A stretch of DNA of 64,000 bases from Burkholderia ambifaria AMMD (GCF_000203915.1 NC_008390.1:1116001-1180000), one strand, 5' to 3'; positions 1-8,883 are shown, numbered from the stretch's first letter. Numbers and translations are program-made. Notes: generated by a model from the letters alone, not told the origin.

Positions 1-27
1 CGTCGACCGGCCCGAGCGTAATATACG

Positions 28-46
28 AAACGACTACACTTCGTTT
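28..46. promoter_or_regulatory. Inverted repeat upstream of the ParD-like gene
   Basis: AAACGA and TCGTTT form a perfect 6-bp inverted repeat with a 7-bp spacer, in an AT-rich stretch ending 12 bases before the ATG at 59. Antitoxins with ribbon-helix-helix-like folds usually bind such dyads in their own promoter, so this is a candidate autoregulatory operator. That role is inference. Confidence 0.35.
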
Positions 47-58
47 AATTAGGGTTAT

Positions 59-295
59 ATGGGAATCATCAAGATATCCGAGCACATGCATGAACGGCTG
101 CGCTCGACCAGTACCGCGCTGAGCCGTTCGATCAATGCGCAGGCGGAACACTGGCTGCGCGTCGGGATGCTGTCGGAACTCAATCCGTCGCTGTCCTACG
201 GCGATATCTGCCGAATGCTGATCGAGATCGAAGCGCGCGGCGGCGACGCGGGGCCGACCGAGTCGGTGGCGCGCGACATCGAGCAGGTGGCGTAA
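59..295 (+). CDS. ParD-like antitoxin family protein
   Basis: This 78-residue protein matches the ParD-like antitoxin family by its N-terminal pattern (KISEHMHERL, followed by SRSINAQAEHW). That pattern is typical of small DNA-binding proteins that bind their own promoter and neutralise a toxin. No RelE/ParE-type toxin gene follows. The stop codon TAA (293-295) instead overlaps by one base the ATG of a methionine aminopeptidase gene, so the two are almost certainly cotranslated. A purine-rich AGGG sits just upstream of the ATG. It may be a regulator of the aminopeptidase gene, or a relic of a toxin-antitoxin pair. The family call is fairly secure; the function is not. Confidence 0.8.
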   Translation: MGIIKISEHMHERLRSTSTALSRSINAQAEHWLRVGMLSELNPSLSYGDICRMLIEIEARGGDAGPTESVARDIEQVA

Positions 296-1101
296 TGGCG
301 AAGCGAGAAATCCCGATCCGCGGTGCCGCGGAAATCGACAAGTCGCGCGAGGCCGCGAAGCTCGCATCGCGCGTGCTGACGATGATCACCGAGCACGTGA
401 AGCCGGGCGTCACCACGGACGAACTGGACGCCCGCTGCCGCGAATACATCGTCGACGAACTCGGCGCGATCCCGGCGAACATCGGCTATCACGGTTATCC
501 GAAAACCCTGTGCACGTCGGTCAACCACGTGGTCTGTCACGGTATTCCGTCGTCGCGGCCGATGCGCGACGGCGACATCGTGAATCTCGACATCGCGGTG
601 ATCAAGGACGGCTGGTTCGGCGACACGAGCCGCATGTACTTCGTCGGCGAGCCGGGTGAACTGGCGCGGCGCCTCGTCGCGACGACCTACGAGGCGATGC
701 ATGCGGGCATCCGCGCGGTGCGTCCGGGCGCGACGCTCGGCGACGTCGGCTATGCGATCCAGCAGGTCGCGCATCGCGAAGGGTTCAGCGTGGTTCGCGA
801 GTACTGCGGGCACGGGATCGGCGACGTGTACCACGACGAGCCGCAGGTGCTGCACTATGGCCGCCCGGGCACCGGCGTGCCGCTGCGGCCGGGGATGATC
901 TTCACGATCGAGCCGATGCTGAATGCGGGCAAGCGCGATACGCGCGTGCTGGCGGACGGCTGGACGGTCGTCACGCAAGACCATTCGCTGTCCGCGCAAT
1001 GGGAGCACATGGTCGTGGTGACGGAGCAGGGCGTCGAGATCCTGTCGGACGACGTGAAGCCGCAGGCGTTCGCGGCGCTCTCCGGCACGCACGCGGCCTG
1101 A
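295..1101 (+). CDS. map: Type I methionine aminopeptidase
   Basis: This 268-residue cytosolic metalloenzyme removes the initiator methionine from nascent proteins. The five metal ligands of the family are present: Asp in NLDIAVIKDG (about residue 99), Asp in FGDTSRM (about 110), His in CGHGIGDVYHDEP (about 172), Glu in FTIEPML (about 206) and Glu in QWEHMVVV (about 238). The length fits the short bacterial type I class with no N-terminal extension. The ATG shares its A with the stop codon of the ParD-like gene, which fixes the start. The housekeeping map gene of Burkholderia normally lies next to rpsB, so this is probably a second copy. The gene ends just before a strong hairpin terminator. 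Confidence 0.95.
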   Translation: MAKREIPIRGAAEIDKSREAAKLASRVLTMITEHVKPGVTTDELDARCREYIVDELGAIPANIGYHGYPKTLCTSVNHVVCHGIPSSRPMRDGDIVNLDIAVIKDGWFGDTSRMYFVGEPGELARRLVATTYEAMHAGIRAVRPGATLGDVGYAIQQVAHREGFSVVREYCGHGIGDVYHDEPQVLHYGRPGTGVPLRPGMIFTIEPMLNAGKRDTRVLADGWTVVTQDHSLSAQWEHMVVVTEQGVEILSDDVKPQAFAALSGTHAA

Positions 1102-1135
1102 CGCGCGGCAGCCCGCACTTAAAGGCGCAATCGAA

Positions 1136-1158
1136 ACGGGCCCCGTCGTGGGGCCCGT
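1136..1158 (+). terminator. Hairpin terminator after map
   Basis: ACGGGCCCC and GGGGCCCGT form a perfect 9-bp stem around a 5-base loop, 35 bases after the map stop codon. It is followed by a T-richer stretch (GTCATTCATT) without a full T-run. It may also serve the convergent msrC gene. Confidence 0.65.
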
Positions 1159-1241
1159 GTCATTCATTGGCAGTCGCGCGGGACGGTCAGCAGGCCGCCG
1201 TCTCCCCGCCGCGACCGGCAGCGTCACGCTGCGAACGTCGC

Positions 1242-1745
1242 TTAACCGCGTGTCTTCTGCCATGCGTGTTCGACGAACACGCGGCACAGCGCTTCCATCC
1301 CGTTGCGGTCCTCGTCGTCGAAACGTGCGGCAACGGGGCTGTCGACGTCCCACACGCCGATCAGCGTGCCGTCGGCGGCCACCAGCGGCACGACGATTTC
1401 CGATTCCGACGCGGCATCGCACGCGATATGGCCCGGGAATTCATGCACGTCGCGCACGACCTGCGTCTCGCGGGTTTGCGCGGCCGTGCCGCACACGCCC
1501 TTGCCGAGCGCGATCCGCACGCACGCGGGCTTGCCCTGGAACGGGCCGACCACGAGTTCCGATCCGTCGAAGAAATAGAAGCCGGCCCAGTTCAGGCGGT
1601 CGAGCGAGTGATAGACGAGCGCGGAGAAGTTCGCGGCGTTCGCGATCAGGTCGCGTTCCGATTCGACGAGCGCGCGTGCCTGCTCGACGAGCGTCGCATA
1701 GAGTTCGGCCTTGGAGGCGTGAGGGTCGTTGGACAGCGTGAACAT
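1242..1745 (-). CDS. msrC: Free methionine-(R)-sulfoxide reductase (GAF domain, fRMsr)
   Basis: This 167-residue single GAF-domain protein reduces free methionine-R-sulfoxide in the cytosol using a disulfide relay. The three conserved cysteines are visible at Cys75 (GKPACVRIA), Cys85 (GKGVCGTAA) and Cys109 (HIACDAASESE), with the family pattern VPL and WDVDSP following. Longer reading through to 2447 is possible in this frame, but the ATG at 1745 gives the usual family length and begins exactly where similarity begins. It is convergent with map. I see no operon partner. Confidence 0.93.
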   Translation of the reverse strand: MFTLSNDPHASKAELYATLVEQARALVESERDLIANAANFSALVYHSLDRLNWAGFYFFDGSELVVGPFQGKPACVRIALGKGVCGTAAQTRETQVVRDVHEFPGHIACDAASESEIVVPLVAADGTLIGVWDVDSPVAARFDDEDRNGMEALCRVFVEHAWQKTRG

Positions 1746-1891
1746 GGCTGAAATGCGATAAGGGTGGTGAACGGCTGGGTTGTGAAAAGCGCGATGCGCG
1801 TCCCGCAGTCTACGGCACGCGCGGCCCGTCTGCAGCGTCCGGTTCGCTGAGCGCGATGCCGAATGCGCCACGCACGGGCACGCGAGCCCGC

Positions 1892-2812
1892 TCAATCGGG
1901 TGCGAGTTCGGCGAACCGCTCGGTCAGGAAGTCGAGCAGCGCGCGCACCGCGGGCAACAACCCACGCCGCGACGCGAACACCGCGTGCACGATCTCGCGC
2001 CGCGGCGCCCAGTTCGGCAGCACGGTCACCAGGTCGCCGCGGGCGACTTCGTCGCGCACCATCATCGTCGGCAGCTGCACGACGCCGACACCCGCGACGG
2101 CCGCCGCGCGCAGCGCGAGCATGCCGCCTGTCACGAGGCGCGGCTGGTGGTGGATTTCCGCCTGCGCGCCGTCGGGGCCGCGCAGCCGCCAGACGTGCGC
2201 GGCTTGCGGTACGCCGTGATCGAGGCTCGGCAGGCGGGTCAGGTCGGCGGGGACGGCCGGCGTGCCGAGCTCGCGCAGCAACGCGGGGCTCGCGACGAGG
2301 CACTGGCCGCGCTCGGCCAGCACGCGCAGCGCGAGATCGCTGTCCTCGAGCGGCGGCGGGCGCACGCGGATCGCGACGTCGATCCCTTCGCCGACCACGT
2401 CGACGCGCCGGTTGGTCGCCTCCAGATGAATCTCGACGCGCGGGCACGCGGCCATGAACGCGGCGATCATCGTGCCGACCAGCGAATCGAGCAGCACGAC
2501 CGGGCAGCTCACGCGCACGATGCCGCGCGGCTCCTCGTGCAGCAGCGCGATCGCTTCGTCGGCGGCGTCCGCTTCGACGAGCATCGCGCGGCAGTGCGCA
2601 TAGTAGGTCTGGCCGACGTCGGTGACGGTGAAACGGCGCGTCGAGCGCTGGATCAGCCGCATCCCGAGCCGCGCCTCGAGCAGCGCGATGCGGCGGCTCA
2701 GCTTCGATTTCGGCAGGTTGAGCGCGCGCCCGGCCGGTGCAAAACCGCCGTGCTCGACCACCTGCACGAAGTAATAGAGATCGTTCAGATCCCGTTCTTG
2801 ATCGTTCATCAA
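1892..2812 (-). CDS. LysR-family transcriptional regulator
   Basis: The 306-residue protein has the standard LysR layout. It starts with a winged helix-turn-helix (residues about 1-62, with NDLYYFVQVVEHGGFAPAGRALN and SRRIALLEARLG), then a linker helix and a two-lobed periplasmic-binding-like effector domain to the C-terminus. It is divergent from a pirin gene. The 107-bp gap contains a T-N11-A dyad (2826-2838), the usual LysR recognition sequence. Control of the pirin gene together with its own gene is the expected arrangement. The inducer is unknown. Confidence 0.93.
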   Translation of the reverse strand: MMNDQERDLNDLYYFVQVVEHGGFAPAGRALNLPKSKLSRRIALLEARLGMRLIQRSTRRFTVTDVGQTYYAHCRAMLVEADAADEAIALLHEEPRGIVRVSCPVVLLDSLVGTMIAAFMAACPRVEIHLEATNRRVDVVGEGIDVAIRVRPPPLEDSDLALRVLAERGQCLVASPALLRELGTPAVPADLTRLPSLDHGVPQAAHVWRLRGPDGAQAEIHHQPRLVTGGMLALRAAAVAGVGVVQLPTMMVRDEVARGDLVTVLPNWAPRREIVHAVFASRRGLLPAVRALLDFLTERFAELAPD

Positions 2813-2825
2813 ATAGAACGCTGAG

Positions 2826-2838
2826 TGCGATTTTCGCA
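2826..2838. promoter_or_regulatory. LysR-type T-N11-A box
   Basis: TGCGATTTTCGCA is a perfect 5-3-5 dyad of the T-N11-A form between the divergent lysR and pirin genes. It sits upstream of a TATATT -10-like hexamer (2865-2870) oriented towards the pirin gene. Position and shape fit the binding site of the adjacent regulator. Confidence 0.55.
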
Positions 2839-2919
2839 GTCTACCGGATCGATCGTTCCATCTCTATATTCGTACCCAGGATGCGAAGCACGTGTTTCGC
2901 CGCAATTCGGAGAAGGCAA

Positions 2920-3786
2920 ATGAAGAAGATCCAGGGTGTTTACAGCGCGCCGCGTGGCCATTGGGTCGGCGACGGTTTCCCGGTGCGTTCGATGTTCAGC
3001 TATCAGTCTCACGGGGCGCACCTCAGCCCGTTCCTGCTGCTCGACTACGCGGGCCCCGCGAACTTCGAGCCGGCTTCGGCACCGCGCGGGGTGGGGCAGC
3101 ACCCGCACCGCGGGTTCGAAACCGTGACGATCGTCTATGACGGCGAAGTCGCTCACCGCGACTCGACCGGCGCGGGCGGCGTGATCGGCCCGGGCGACGT
3201 GCAGTGGATGACGGCCGCGAGCGGGATCCTCCACGAGGAATTCCACTCGGAGGCCTTCACGAAGCGCGGCGGTCCGCTCGAGATGGTGCAGCTGTGGGTG
3301 AACCTGCCCGCCGCCGACAAGATGGGCACGCCCGGCTACCAGACGCTGCTGAACGCGGACATCCCGGTGGTCGAGCTGCCGGACGGTGCGGGGCGTGCGC
3401 GGATCATCGCGGGCGAATTCGACGGACGGCGCGGCCCGGCCCGCACGCACACGCCGATCGACGTGTGGGACGTGCGGCTCGCAGCCGGCGGCCGCGCGCG
3501 GTTCCCGATCGCCGAAGGGCGGACGCTCGCGGTGGTGGTGCTGAACGGTACGCTGCTGGTGAACGGCGAGACGGTCGCCCGCGAAGCGCAGTTCGTGCAA
3601 CTGAGCCGCGACGGCCGCGACGTCGAGATCGAAGCGAACGGCGACGCCAAGCTGTTGATTTTGAGCGGCGAGCCGATCGATGAGCCGGTCGTCGGCTACG
3701 GGCCGTTCGTGATGAACTCGCAAGAGGAAATCCGGACCGCGATCGACGATTTCAACAACGGCCGCTTCGGCCAGATGCCGGCATGA
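2920..3786 (+). CDS. Pirin family protein (bicupin)
   Basis: This 288-residue protein has two cupin domains. The N-terminal metal-binding motif is intact, with HPHRGFETVT followed by HRDS and then SGILHEE, giving the His-His-His-Glu set of pirins. Bacterial pirins have been described as quercetinases or as redox-linked regulators of partner enzymes; nothing here decides between these roles. The ATG at 2920 follows a GGAGAAGG ribosome-binding site and begins the family-typical MKKIQGVY. An in-frame reading from 2737 is not needed. Divergent LysR control is likely. A good terminator follows. Confidence 0.93.
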   Translation: MKKIQGVYSAPRGHWVGDGFPVRSMFSYQSHGAHLSPFLLLDYAGPANFEPASAPRGVGQHPHRGFETVTIVYDGEVAHRDSTGAGGVIGPGDVQWMTAASGILHEEFHSEAFTKRGGPLEMVQLWVNLPAADKMGTPGYQTLLNADIPVVELPDGAGRARIIAGEFDGRRGPARTHTPIDVWDVRLAAGGRARFPIAEGRTLAVVVLNGTLLVNGETVAREAQFVQLSRDGRDVEIEANGDAKLLILSGEPIDEPVVGYGPFVMNSQEEIRTAIDDFNNGRFGQMPA

Positions 3787-3791
3787 CGGAC

Positions 3792-3820
3792 AGGCCCCGC
3801 GCAATTGCGGGGCCTTTTTT
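3792..3820 (+). terminator. Rho-independent terminator after the pirin gene
   Basis: AGGCCCCGC and GCGGGGCCT form the stem around AATT, and a run of six T follows. It starts six bases after the pirin stop codon. Confidence 0.9.
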
Positions 3821-3913
3821 CGTGCGCGGAAGGGTGCGTGCGTGCTGCGTGCGCTTCGAGGCATAATCGACGGTTGCCGCGCGCCGGCCGGCGCGCCCCG
3901 AATCAGGACGACC

Positions 3914-4405
3914 ATGACCGCTTCCGCACCTGCCGCCTCCGCGCGCGCCGACGATCTCGACTGGCGCTGGAAATCCTTCGACGCGCTGACCGCGCGTGAA
4001 CTCTATGCGATCCTCGACGCGCGCAGCGCCGTGTTCGTCGTCGAGCAGAACTGCGTGTATCGCGACATCGACGATGCGGACCAGGCGGCGTGGCATCTGG
4101 CCGCGTACGATCCGGCGGGCCGCCTCGCGGGCTACCTGCGCGTGCTGTTGCCGGATGCGCAGAACACCGACGTGCGCATCGGCCGCGTGCTGACGACCGC
4201 GCCGTTTCGCGGCGCGGGCCTCGGCAACGCGCTGATCTCGCGCGCGCTCGAGCACATCCGCGCGCAGTGGCCGGATACGCAGGTGAGCCTGCATGCACAG
4301 GCCCACCTGCAGCGTTTCTACGGGGCATTCGGCTTCACGCCGAACTCGGACGTGCACGACGAGGACGGCATCCCGCACGTGTGGATGACCAGCGCGCGCG
4401 GCTGA
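3914..4405 (+). CDS. ElaA-like GNAT N-acetyltransferase
   Basis: A 163-residue GNAT-fold acetyltransferase of the ElaA subgroup. Recognisable segments are the N-terminal WRWKSFDALTARELYAIL with FVVEQNC, the acetyl-CoA pyrophosphate loop in RVLTTAPFRGAGLGNAL (about residues 95-111), and the late QRFYGAFGF element. The substrate of ElaA proteins is not known. The start at 3914 is chosen because it gives the usual length; an earlier in-frame start at 3842 would overlap the untranslated region behind the terminator. It is convergent with the ctaG-like gene. Confidence 0.88.
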   Translation: MTASAPAASARADDLDWRWKSFDALTARELYAILDARSAVFVVEQNCVYRDIDDADQAAWHLAAYDPAGRLAGYLRVLLPDAQNTDVRIGRVLTTAPFRGAGLGNALISRALEHIRAQWPDTQVSLHAQAHLQRFYGAFGFTPNSDVHDEDGIPHVWMTSARG

Positions 4406-4424
4406 TGCGCGGCGCGCCGTGCCG

Positions 4425-5297
4425 TCAGTGGGCGGCGCGCGTCACCGACGGGCGCTCCGCGCGCCGGGCGGCAGCGCGCTCGTCGAGCAGACGGCCGCGC
4501 GCGGACAGCCGCAGCCAGTGCCGCAGCGCGATCAGCGCGCCGATCACGCTCATCATCGAACCCGGAATCCACAGCAGCAAGCCGCCGATCTGCTGGTCAC
4601 GCAGCGGGCTGAGCCACGTGAACGCGCGTCCGCAGATCGAATAGATCGGGTACAGCTCGTGCGGCGTGAAGAAGATCAGCGCGCCGAGCGCGATCTGCGG
4701 CGGGATCGCCGCGACGACGATCAGGATCCGGCGGCCCGGCGACAGCCGCGCGGGCGGCGCGGGACGCGGATCGACGACGAGCCACCAGAACAGCAGCCCG
4801 TCGATCACCATGCTCCAGTTCATCACGCGATACAGGCGCCAGTCGAGCATCGCGACGAAGTGGATCGGCGACAGCAGCCAGAAATAGATCAACCCGACGA
4901 ACAGCACGACCGCGACGACCGGATGGAACACCACGTCGAGCGTCGCGCGCACGGGCGCCCACGCGAGCGCGGGGCGCACGAAGCGCTGCCGCCAGCGAAA
5001 CGGAATGCCCGCGCGGATCGCCGCGCCCGGGTACGCCAGTGCGATGAAGAACGGCCCGAGGTGATGCAATACGAGGTGCTGCGCACGGTGCAGGAAGAAT
5101 TCATGCTCGAAGAAGTAGTCGAGCCGCGTATGCAGCGCGATGTAGAGCGCCGTCAGCCCGAACCAGAACGAGAACTGCCGCAGCGGCGACACCTTCGCCT
5201 TCTTCACGCCGCGCGCGAACAGCACGGCGGCCGTCAGCACCGCGATGACCACGGTCGGCGACGGTTCCCACGGATCGAGCCAGTACAGGACGTTCAT
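4425..5297 (-). CDS. CtaG-like cytochrome c oxidase assembly membrane protein (caa3_CtaG family)
   Basis: This 290-residue polytopic inner-membrane protein has about seven hydrophobic segments. The family hallmarks are the His-rich stretch (HEFFLHRAQHLVLHHLGPFF) and AYPGAAIRAG. Members are implicated in maturation of the CuA or CuB centre of haem-copper oxidases. It ends the transcription unit sco, pcuAC, ctaG on the minus strand and lies 10 bases behind pcuAC. All three neighbours handle copper, which strengthens the call. Confidence 0.9.
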   Translation of the reverse strand: MNVLYWLDPWEPSPTVVIAVLTAAVLFARGVKKAKVSPLRQFSFWFGLTALYIALHTRLDYFFEHEFFLHRAQHLVLHHLGPFFIALAYPGAAIRAGIPFRWRQRFVRPALAWAPVRATLDVVFHPVVAVVLFVGLIYFWLLSPIHFVAMLDWRLYRVMNWSMVIDGLLFWWLVVDPRPAPPARLSPGRRILIVVAAIPPQIALGALIFFTPHELYPIYSICGRAFTWLSPLRDQQIGGLLLWIPGSMMSVIGALIALRHWLRLSARGRLLDERAAARRAERPSVTRAAH

Positions 5298-5307
5298 CGC
5301 GCGCGCA

Positions 5308-5748
5308 TCACTTCGCCTGGGCCGGCGACTTCACGGCGAACGGCGTATCGACCGTTTCGCCGTCGGAGAACTTCAGGCGCAGGCGCACGGTGTCGCCGGG
5401 CTTGATCGCGTGCTTCGGTTCCTCGAGCATGAAGTGATAGCCGCCCGGCGCGATGTCGACCTTGCCGCGCGCGGGGATCGTCAGCTTGTCGACCATTTCC
5501 ATCTTCTGCGTCGAGCCGTTCGACACGGTCTGGTGCAGCATCGCCATCCCGTAGTCGGGGCTGTCGACGTCGACGAGATCGACCGGCTTGTCGCCCGTAT
5601 TGACGAGCGTCACGTAGCCGCCCGCGGGCAGCTGGTTCGGCAGCCAGCGCACCCACGCGTTCTGCGCGATGATCGCGCCGGCGGCGTAGGCGTGAGCGCC
5701 GGTGCACAGTGCGGCGAGGAGGGCGAACGTCTTGAGGGTCGTCTTCAT
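5308..5748 (-). CDS. Periplasmic copper chaperone PCu(A)C
   Basis: A 146-residue secreted protein with an N-terminal signal peptide (cleavage after AHAYA, about residue 22) and a single PCuAC beta-sandwich. The Cu(I) motif H-x10-M-x21-H-x-M is visible: His and Met in MAMLHQT, Met in KMEM, and His plus Met in GGYHFML. The protein delivers copper to the CuA site of cytochrome oxidase. Its ATG overlaps the stop of the upstream Sco gene (ATGA, 5745-5748), so the two are translationally coupled. Confidence 0.93.
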   Translation of the reverse strand: MKTTLKTFALLAALCTGAHAYAAGAIIAQNAWVRWLPNQLPAGGYVTLVNTGDKPVDLVDVDSPDYGMAMLHQTVSNGSTQKMEMVDKLTIPARGKVDIAPGGYHFMLEEPKHAIKPGDTVRLRLKFSDGETVDTPFAVKSPAQAK

Positions 5749-6398
5749 GTCGGAGTTCGGAAGGGGGAGGCAGTGTCGATGATCCGGCGCACATCGGCGG
5801 CGATGGCGTCGGGCGAATCGCGGTCGGTCGCGAGCAAACGCGCGCGACCGTTCGCGTCGAAGATGTAGACGGCCGAGCTGTGCGTGACTTCGTAGCCGCC
5901 GGACGGATCGCGTTTTTCCATCTGGTACGCGACGCGATAGCGTTTCGCGAGCGATTCGATCTGGCCGTCGGTGCCGGTCAGCCCACGCGCGTGCGCGGCG
6001 TCGAACGCGGCGACGTACGACTGCATCGCCTGCGGCGTGTCGCGCGCGGGATCGACCGAGACGAACAGGATGCGCACGTGGTTCGCCTGCGGGCCGAGCT
6101 TCGCGAGCACTTCCATCAGCCGCGCCATCGTTTCGGGGCAGACATCCGGACAGTGCGTATAGCCGAAGTAGACGAGCGCGATGCGGCCGCGGAAGGCGTT
6201 CGCGTCGACCGGATGCCCGTCGCCGCCGGTCAGCGTGAAGGACAGGTCGGGCAGGTGGCCCGTGACGTTGGTCAGGTGCCAGTTCGGCTCGTCGTGCGTG
6301 CAGGCGGCGAGCGCGACGGCGGCGGTTAGCGCCGCGGCCGTGCGGACGAAGCGGGTGATGAGGTGGCGCCGGTGCGGCGCGGGACGGGCTGACGACAT
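5745..6398 (-). CDS. SCO1/SenC family thioredoxin-fold copper protein (lipoprotein)
   Basis: The 217-residue protein begins with an arginine-rich signal and a lipobox ending in ALAAC (Cys about residue 33), so it is probably a membrane-anchored periplasmic lipoprotein. The Sco metal site is intact: CPDVC in the YFGYTHCPDVCPE segment and the distal His in YEVTHSSAVY. It reduces or metallates the CuA site of cytochrome oxidase subunit II together with the PCuAC protein encoded next. The start at 6398 gives a proper signal peptide; the frame stays open further upstream to 6629 without similarity. Confidence 0.92.
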   Translation of the reverse strand: MSSARPAPHRRHLITRFVRTAAALTAAVALAACTHDEPNWHLTNVTGHLPDLSFTLTGGDGHPVDANAFRGRIALVYFGYTHCPDVCPETMARLMEVLAKLGPQANHVRILFVSVDPARDTPQAMQSYVAAFDAAHARGLTGTDGQIESLAKRYRVAYQMEKRDPSGGYEVTHSSAVYIFDANGRARLLATDRDSPDAIAADVRRIIDTASPFRTPT

Positions 6399-6651
6399 CC
6401 TGGGGCTCGATCGGACGGAACGGTCGTCGGCCGGCGCGGCGCCATGCGTCGCGCGACCGGCGGTTGCCGACTGTAGCGCAATTCCCGCGCCCGCGTCCTT
6501 TCGAAACCCGTACGGCACGGGCGAGCGGGGCAATATGTCGCAGTTGGCGCGGACGGTGGCGCGAGGTCCACCGTGCGCCGGTTTCGCCCATCTCGGTACG
6601 CAGGCGCGGTAAGATGCGCACAATTCCATTCTCGCAGCGGCGGCCGCGCGT

Positions 6652-7434
6652 GTGCAGGCCGCTCCTCAGACCATCGAATCGATGCAATCCGTTCCGGCTT
6701 CCCTGTCCCTGACCGATACCGCGTTCTTTTTCGACTTCGACGGTACGCTCGTCGAACTGGCGCCGACGCCCGACAGCATTCACGTGCCGCCGTCGCTGCT
6801 GACGCTGCTCGATGAGCTGCGGCGCCGCTCGCATGGCGCGCTCGCCGTCGTGTCGGGCCGCGGCATCGACAACCTCGACGCGTTCCTGAACATGCCGGAC
6901 CTGCCGATCGCCGGCCTGCACGGCGCCGAGCGTCGCGACGCGAACGGCGACACGCAGCGCATCGGCTTCAACGACGACCGGCTGTTGCGCATCGAGCGCG
7001 AACTCGCGTCCGTCGTCGACCGTCATCCGGGCATGCTGCTCGAAATCAAGGGAGCGGCCGTCGCGCTGCACTACCGCAATGCGCCCGAGCGCGAGCCGGC
7101 CGCGCGCGAAGCGGCCGAGCGCCTCGTCGCCGAATATGCGGACGCGTATGTGCTGCAGCCGGGCAAGATGGTGTTCGAGATCAAGCCGAAGGGTGTCGAC
7201 AAGGGGCGCGCGCTGGCTGCGTTCCTCGACGAGCCGCCGTTCGCGGGCCGCGTGCCGCTGTTCGCGGGCGACGACCTGACCGACGAGAAGGGCTTCGCGG
7301 TGGTCAACGCGCGGGGCGGTCTGTCGATCAAGGTCGGCGCGGGCGAGACGTCGGCCCGCATGCGGCTCGACTCGGTCGACGCGCTGCACGCGCAGATTGC
7401 CCGCTGGCTTGGCGCGGAGCAGCGGGGCGCATGA
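6652..7434 (+). CDS. otsB: Trehalose-6-phosphate phosphatase
   Basis: A HAD-superfamily phosphatase of 260 residues that converts trehalose 6-phosphate to trehalose in the cytosol. Motif I is FFDFDGTLVELAP, the Ser motif is in VVSGR, and motif IV is FAGDDLTDEKGF. The GTG at 6652 is the longest reading; an ATG at 6682 would give 250 residues and begins closer to the conserved part. Neither has a clear ribosome-binding site, so the start is uncertain. The stop overlaps the ATG of otsA by four bases (ATGA), giving a coupled otsBA unit for osmoprotection. Confidence 0.93.
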   Translation: MQAAPQTIESMQSVPASLSLTDTAFFFDFDGTLVELAPTPDSIHVPPSLLTLLDELRRRSHGALAVVSGRGIDNLDAFLNMPDLPIAGLHGAERRDANGDTQRIGFNDDRLLRIERELASVVDRHPGMLLEIKGAAVALHYRNAPEREPAAREAAERLVAEYADAYVLQPGKMVFEIKPKGVDKGRALAAFLDEPPFAGRVPLFAGDDLTDEKGFAVVNARGGLSIKVGAGETSARMRLDSVDALHAQIARWLGAEQRGA

Positions 7435-8810
7435 GTCGACTCATCATCGTTTCGAACCGCGTCGCCCCGATTTCGGAAGGTGAACCGGCGGCGGGTGGCC
7501 TCGCGATCGGCGTCTACGATGCGCTGAAGGAGACGGGCGGCATGTGGTTCGGCTGGAGCGGCGAGGTGGTCGCATCCGGTGCGCCGCAGATCCGCATCGA
7601 GGAGCGCGGCCCCGTGACGTTCGCGACCGTCGGGCTGTCGCGCCGCGATTACGACCAGTACTACCGCGGTTTCTCGAACGCGACGCTGTGGCCCGCGTTC
7701 CATTACCGCGCCGACCTGATCCAGTACGACCGCCACGAGTTCGACGGCTACCGCCGCGTGAACGTGTGGCTCGCGCAGCAGCTCGTGCCGCTGCTGCAGG
7801 ACGACGACGTGATCTGGGTGCACGACTATCACCTGATCCCGTTCGCGCGTGCGCTGCGGGAGGCCGGCGTGAAGAACCGCATCGGCTTTTTCCTGCACAT
7901 TCCGTTTCCGGCCGCGCAGGTGCTCGTCAACGTGCCGCCGCATCGCGAGCTTGTCGAGTCGCTGTGCGCGTTCGACTTGCTCGGCTTCCAGACCGAGCCC
8001 GACCTGCGCGCGTTCTGCGACTACATCGAGTTCGAGGCGGGCGGCGAAGTGGCGCGCGAAGGGCACACGGTGCGCGTGAGCGCGTTCGGCAACACGCTGC
8101 GCGCGGCCGCCTATCCGATCGGCGTGTATCCGGACGAGATCGCGTCGCTCGCGCAGGCGGCCGAGAACGGCAAGGCCGTGCGCACGCTGGCGACGTCGCT
8201 GCGCGGGCGCCAGTTGATCATGAGCGTCGACCGGCTCGATTATTCGAAAGGGCTCGTCGAGCGGTTCCGCGCGTTCGAGAAACTGCTGGAGCACCAGACG
8301 TCGATTCGCAACCGCGTGTCGTTCCTGCAGATCGCGCCATCGACGCGCGCCGACCTGCGCGCGTACCAGGACATCCGCCTGCAGCTCGAAGCGGAGTCGG
8401 GGCGCATCAACGGCCGCTACGCGGAACTCGACTGGGCGCCGATCCTCTACATTCACCGCCAGTACGACCGGCAGGTGCTGGCCGCGCTGTACCGGCTGGC
8501 GCGCGTGGGTTTCGTCACGCCGCTGCGCGACGGCATGAACCTCGTCGCGAAGGAGTACGTGTCCGCGCAGAATCCGGACGATCCGGGCGTGCTGGTGCTG
8601 TCGCGCTTCGCGGGCGCGGCGCGTGAGCTGACGGGCGCGCTGATCGTGAATCCGATCGACATCGACGGAATGGCCGATGCGTTGTCGCAGGCGCTGACGA
8701 TGCCGCTCGCCGAGCGGCGCGCGCGTTATGCGGACATGATCGCGCAGCTGCGCGAGAACAACGTGTCGGTGTGGCGCGACAACTTCCTGCGCGACCTGCA
8801 GCGCGTGTAG
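7431..8810 (+). CDS. otsA: Trehalose-6-phosphate synthase (GT20)
   Basis: This 459-residue glycosyltransferase of family GT20 forms trehalose 6-phosphate from UDP-glucose and glucose 6-phosphate. Diagnostic segments are the start [23 protein letters not shown] with [20 protein letters not shown], and the nucleotide-sugar-binding stretch [12 protein letters not shown]. Length is normal for bacterial OtsA. It is translationally coupled to otsB and followed by a strong bidirectional terminator shared with the convergent ABC transporter gene. Confidence 0.97.
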   Translation: MSRLIIVSNRVAPISEGEPAAGGLAIGVYDALKETGGMWFGWSGEVVASGAPQIRIEERGPVTFATVGLSRRDYDQYYRGFSNATLWPAFHYRADLIQYDRHEFDGYRRVNVWLAQQLVPLLQDDDVIWVHDYHLIPFARALREAGVKNRIGFFLHIPFPAAQVLVNVPPHRELVESLCAFDLLGFQTEPDLRAFCDYIEFEAGGEVAREGHTVRVSAFGNTLRAAAYPIGVYPDEIASLAQAAENGKAVRTLATSLRGRQLIMSVDRLDYSKGLVERFRAFEKLLEHQTSIRNRVSFLQIAPSTRADLRAYQDIRLQLEAESGRINGRYAELDWAPILYIHRQYDRQVLAALYRLARVGFVTPLRDGMNLVAKEYVSAQNPDDPGVLVLSRFAGAARELTGALIVNPIDIDGMADALSQALTMPLAERRARYADMIAQLRENNVSVWRDNFLRDLQRV

Positions 8811-8847
8811 CCGGCGCGCCGCGCGGCGGATGCCGCGCGATGCCATG

Positions 8848-8883
8848 AAAAAAGCCGCCGTGCGTCGCACAGGCGGCTTTCTT
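8848..8883. terminator. Bidirectional terminator between otsA and the ABC transporter gene
   Basis: AAAGCCGCC and GGCGGCTTT form a 9-bp stem around a 12-base loop. A-run on the left and TTTCTT on the right allow termination in both directions. Confidence 0.9.

Noticed and set aside
59..295. A functional toxin-antitoxin pair at the window start
   Set aside because: No toxin-like gene is adjacent on either side within the window. The downstream gene is a clear methionine aminopeptidase.
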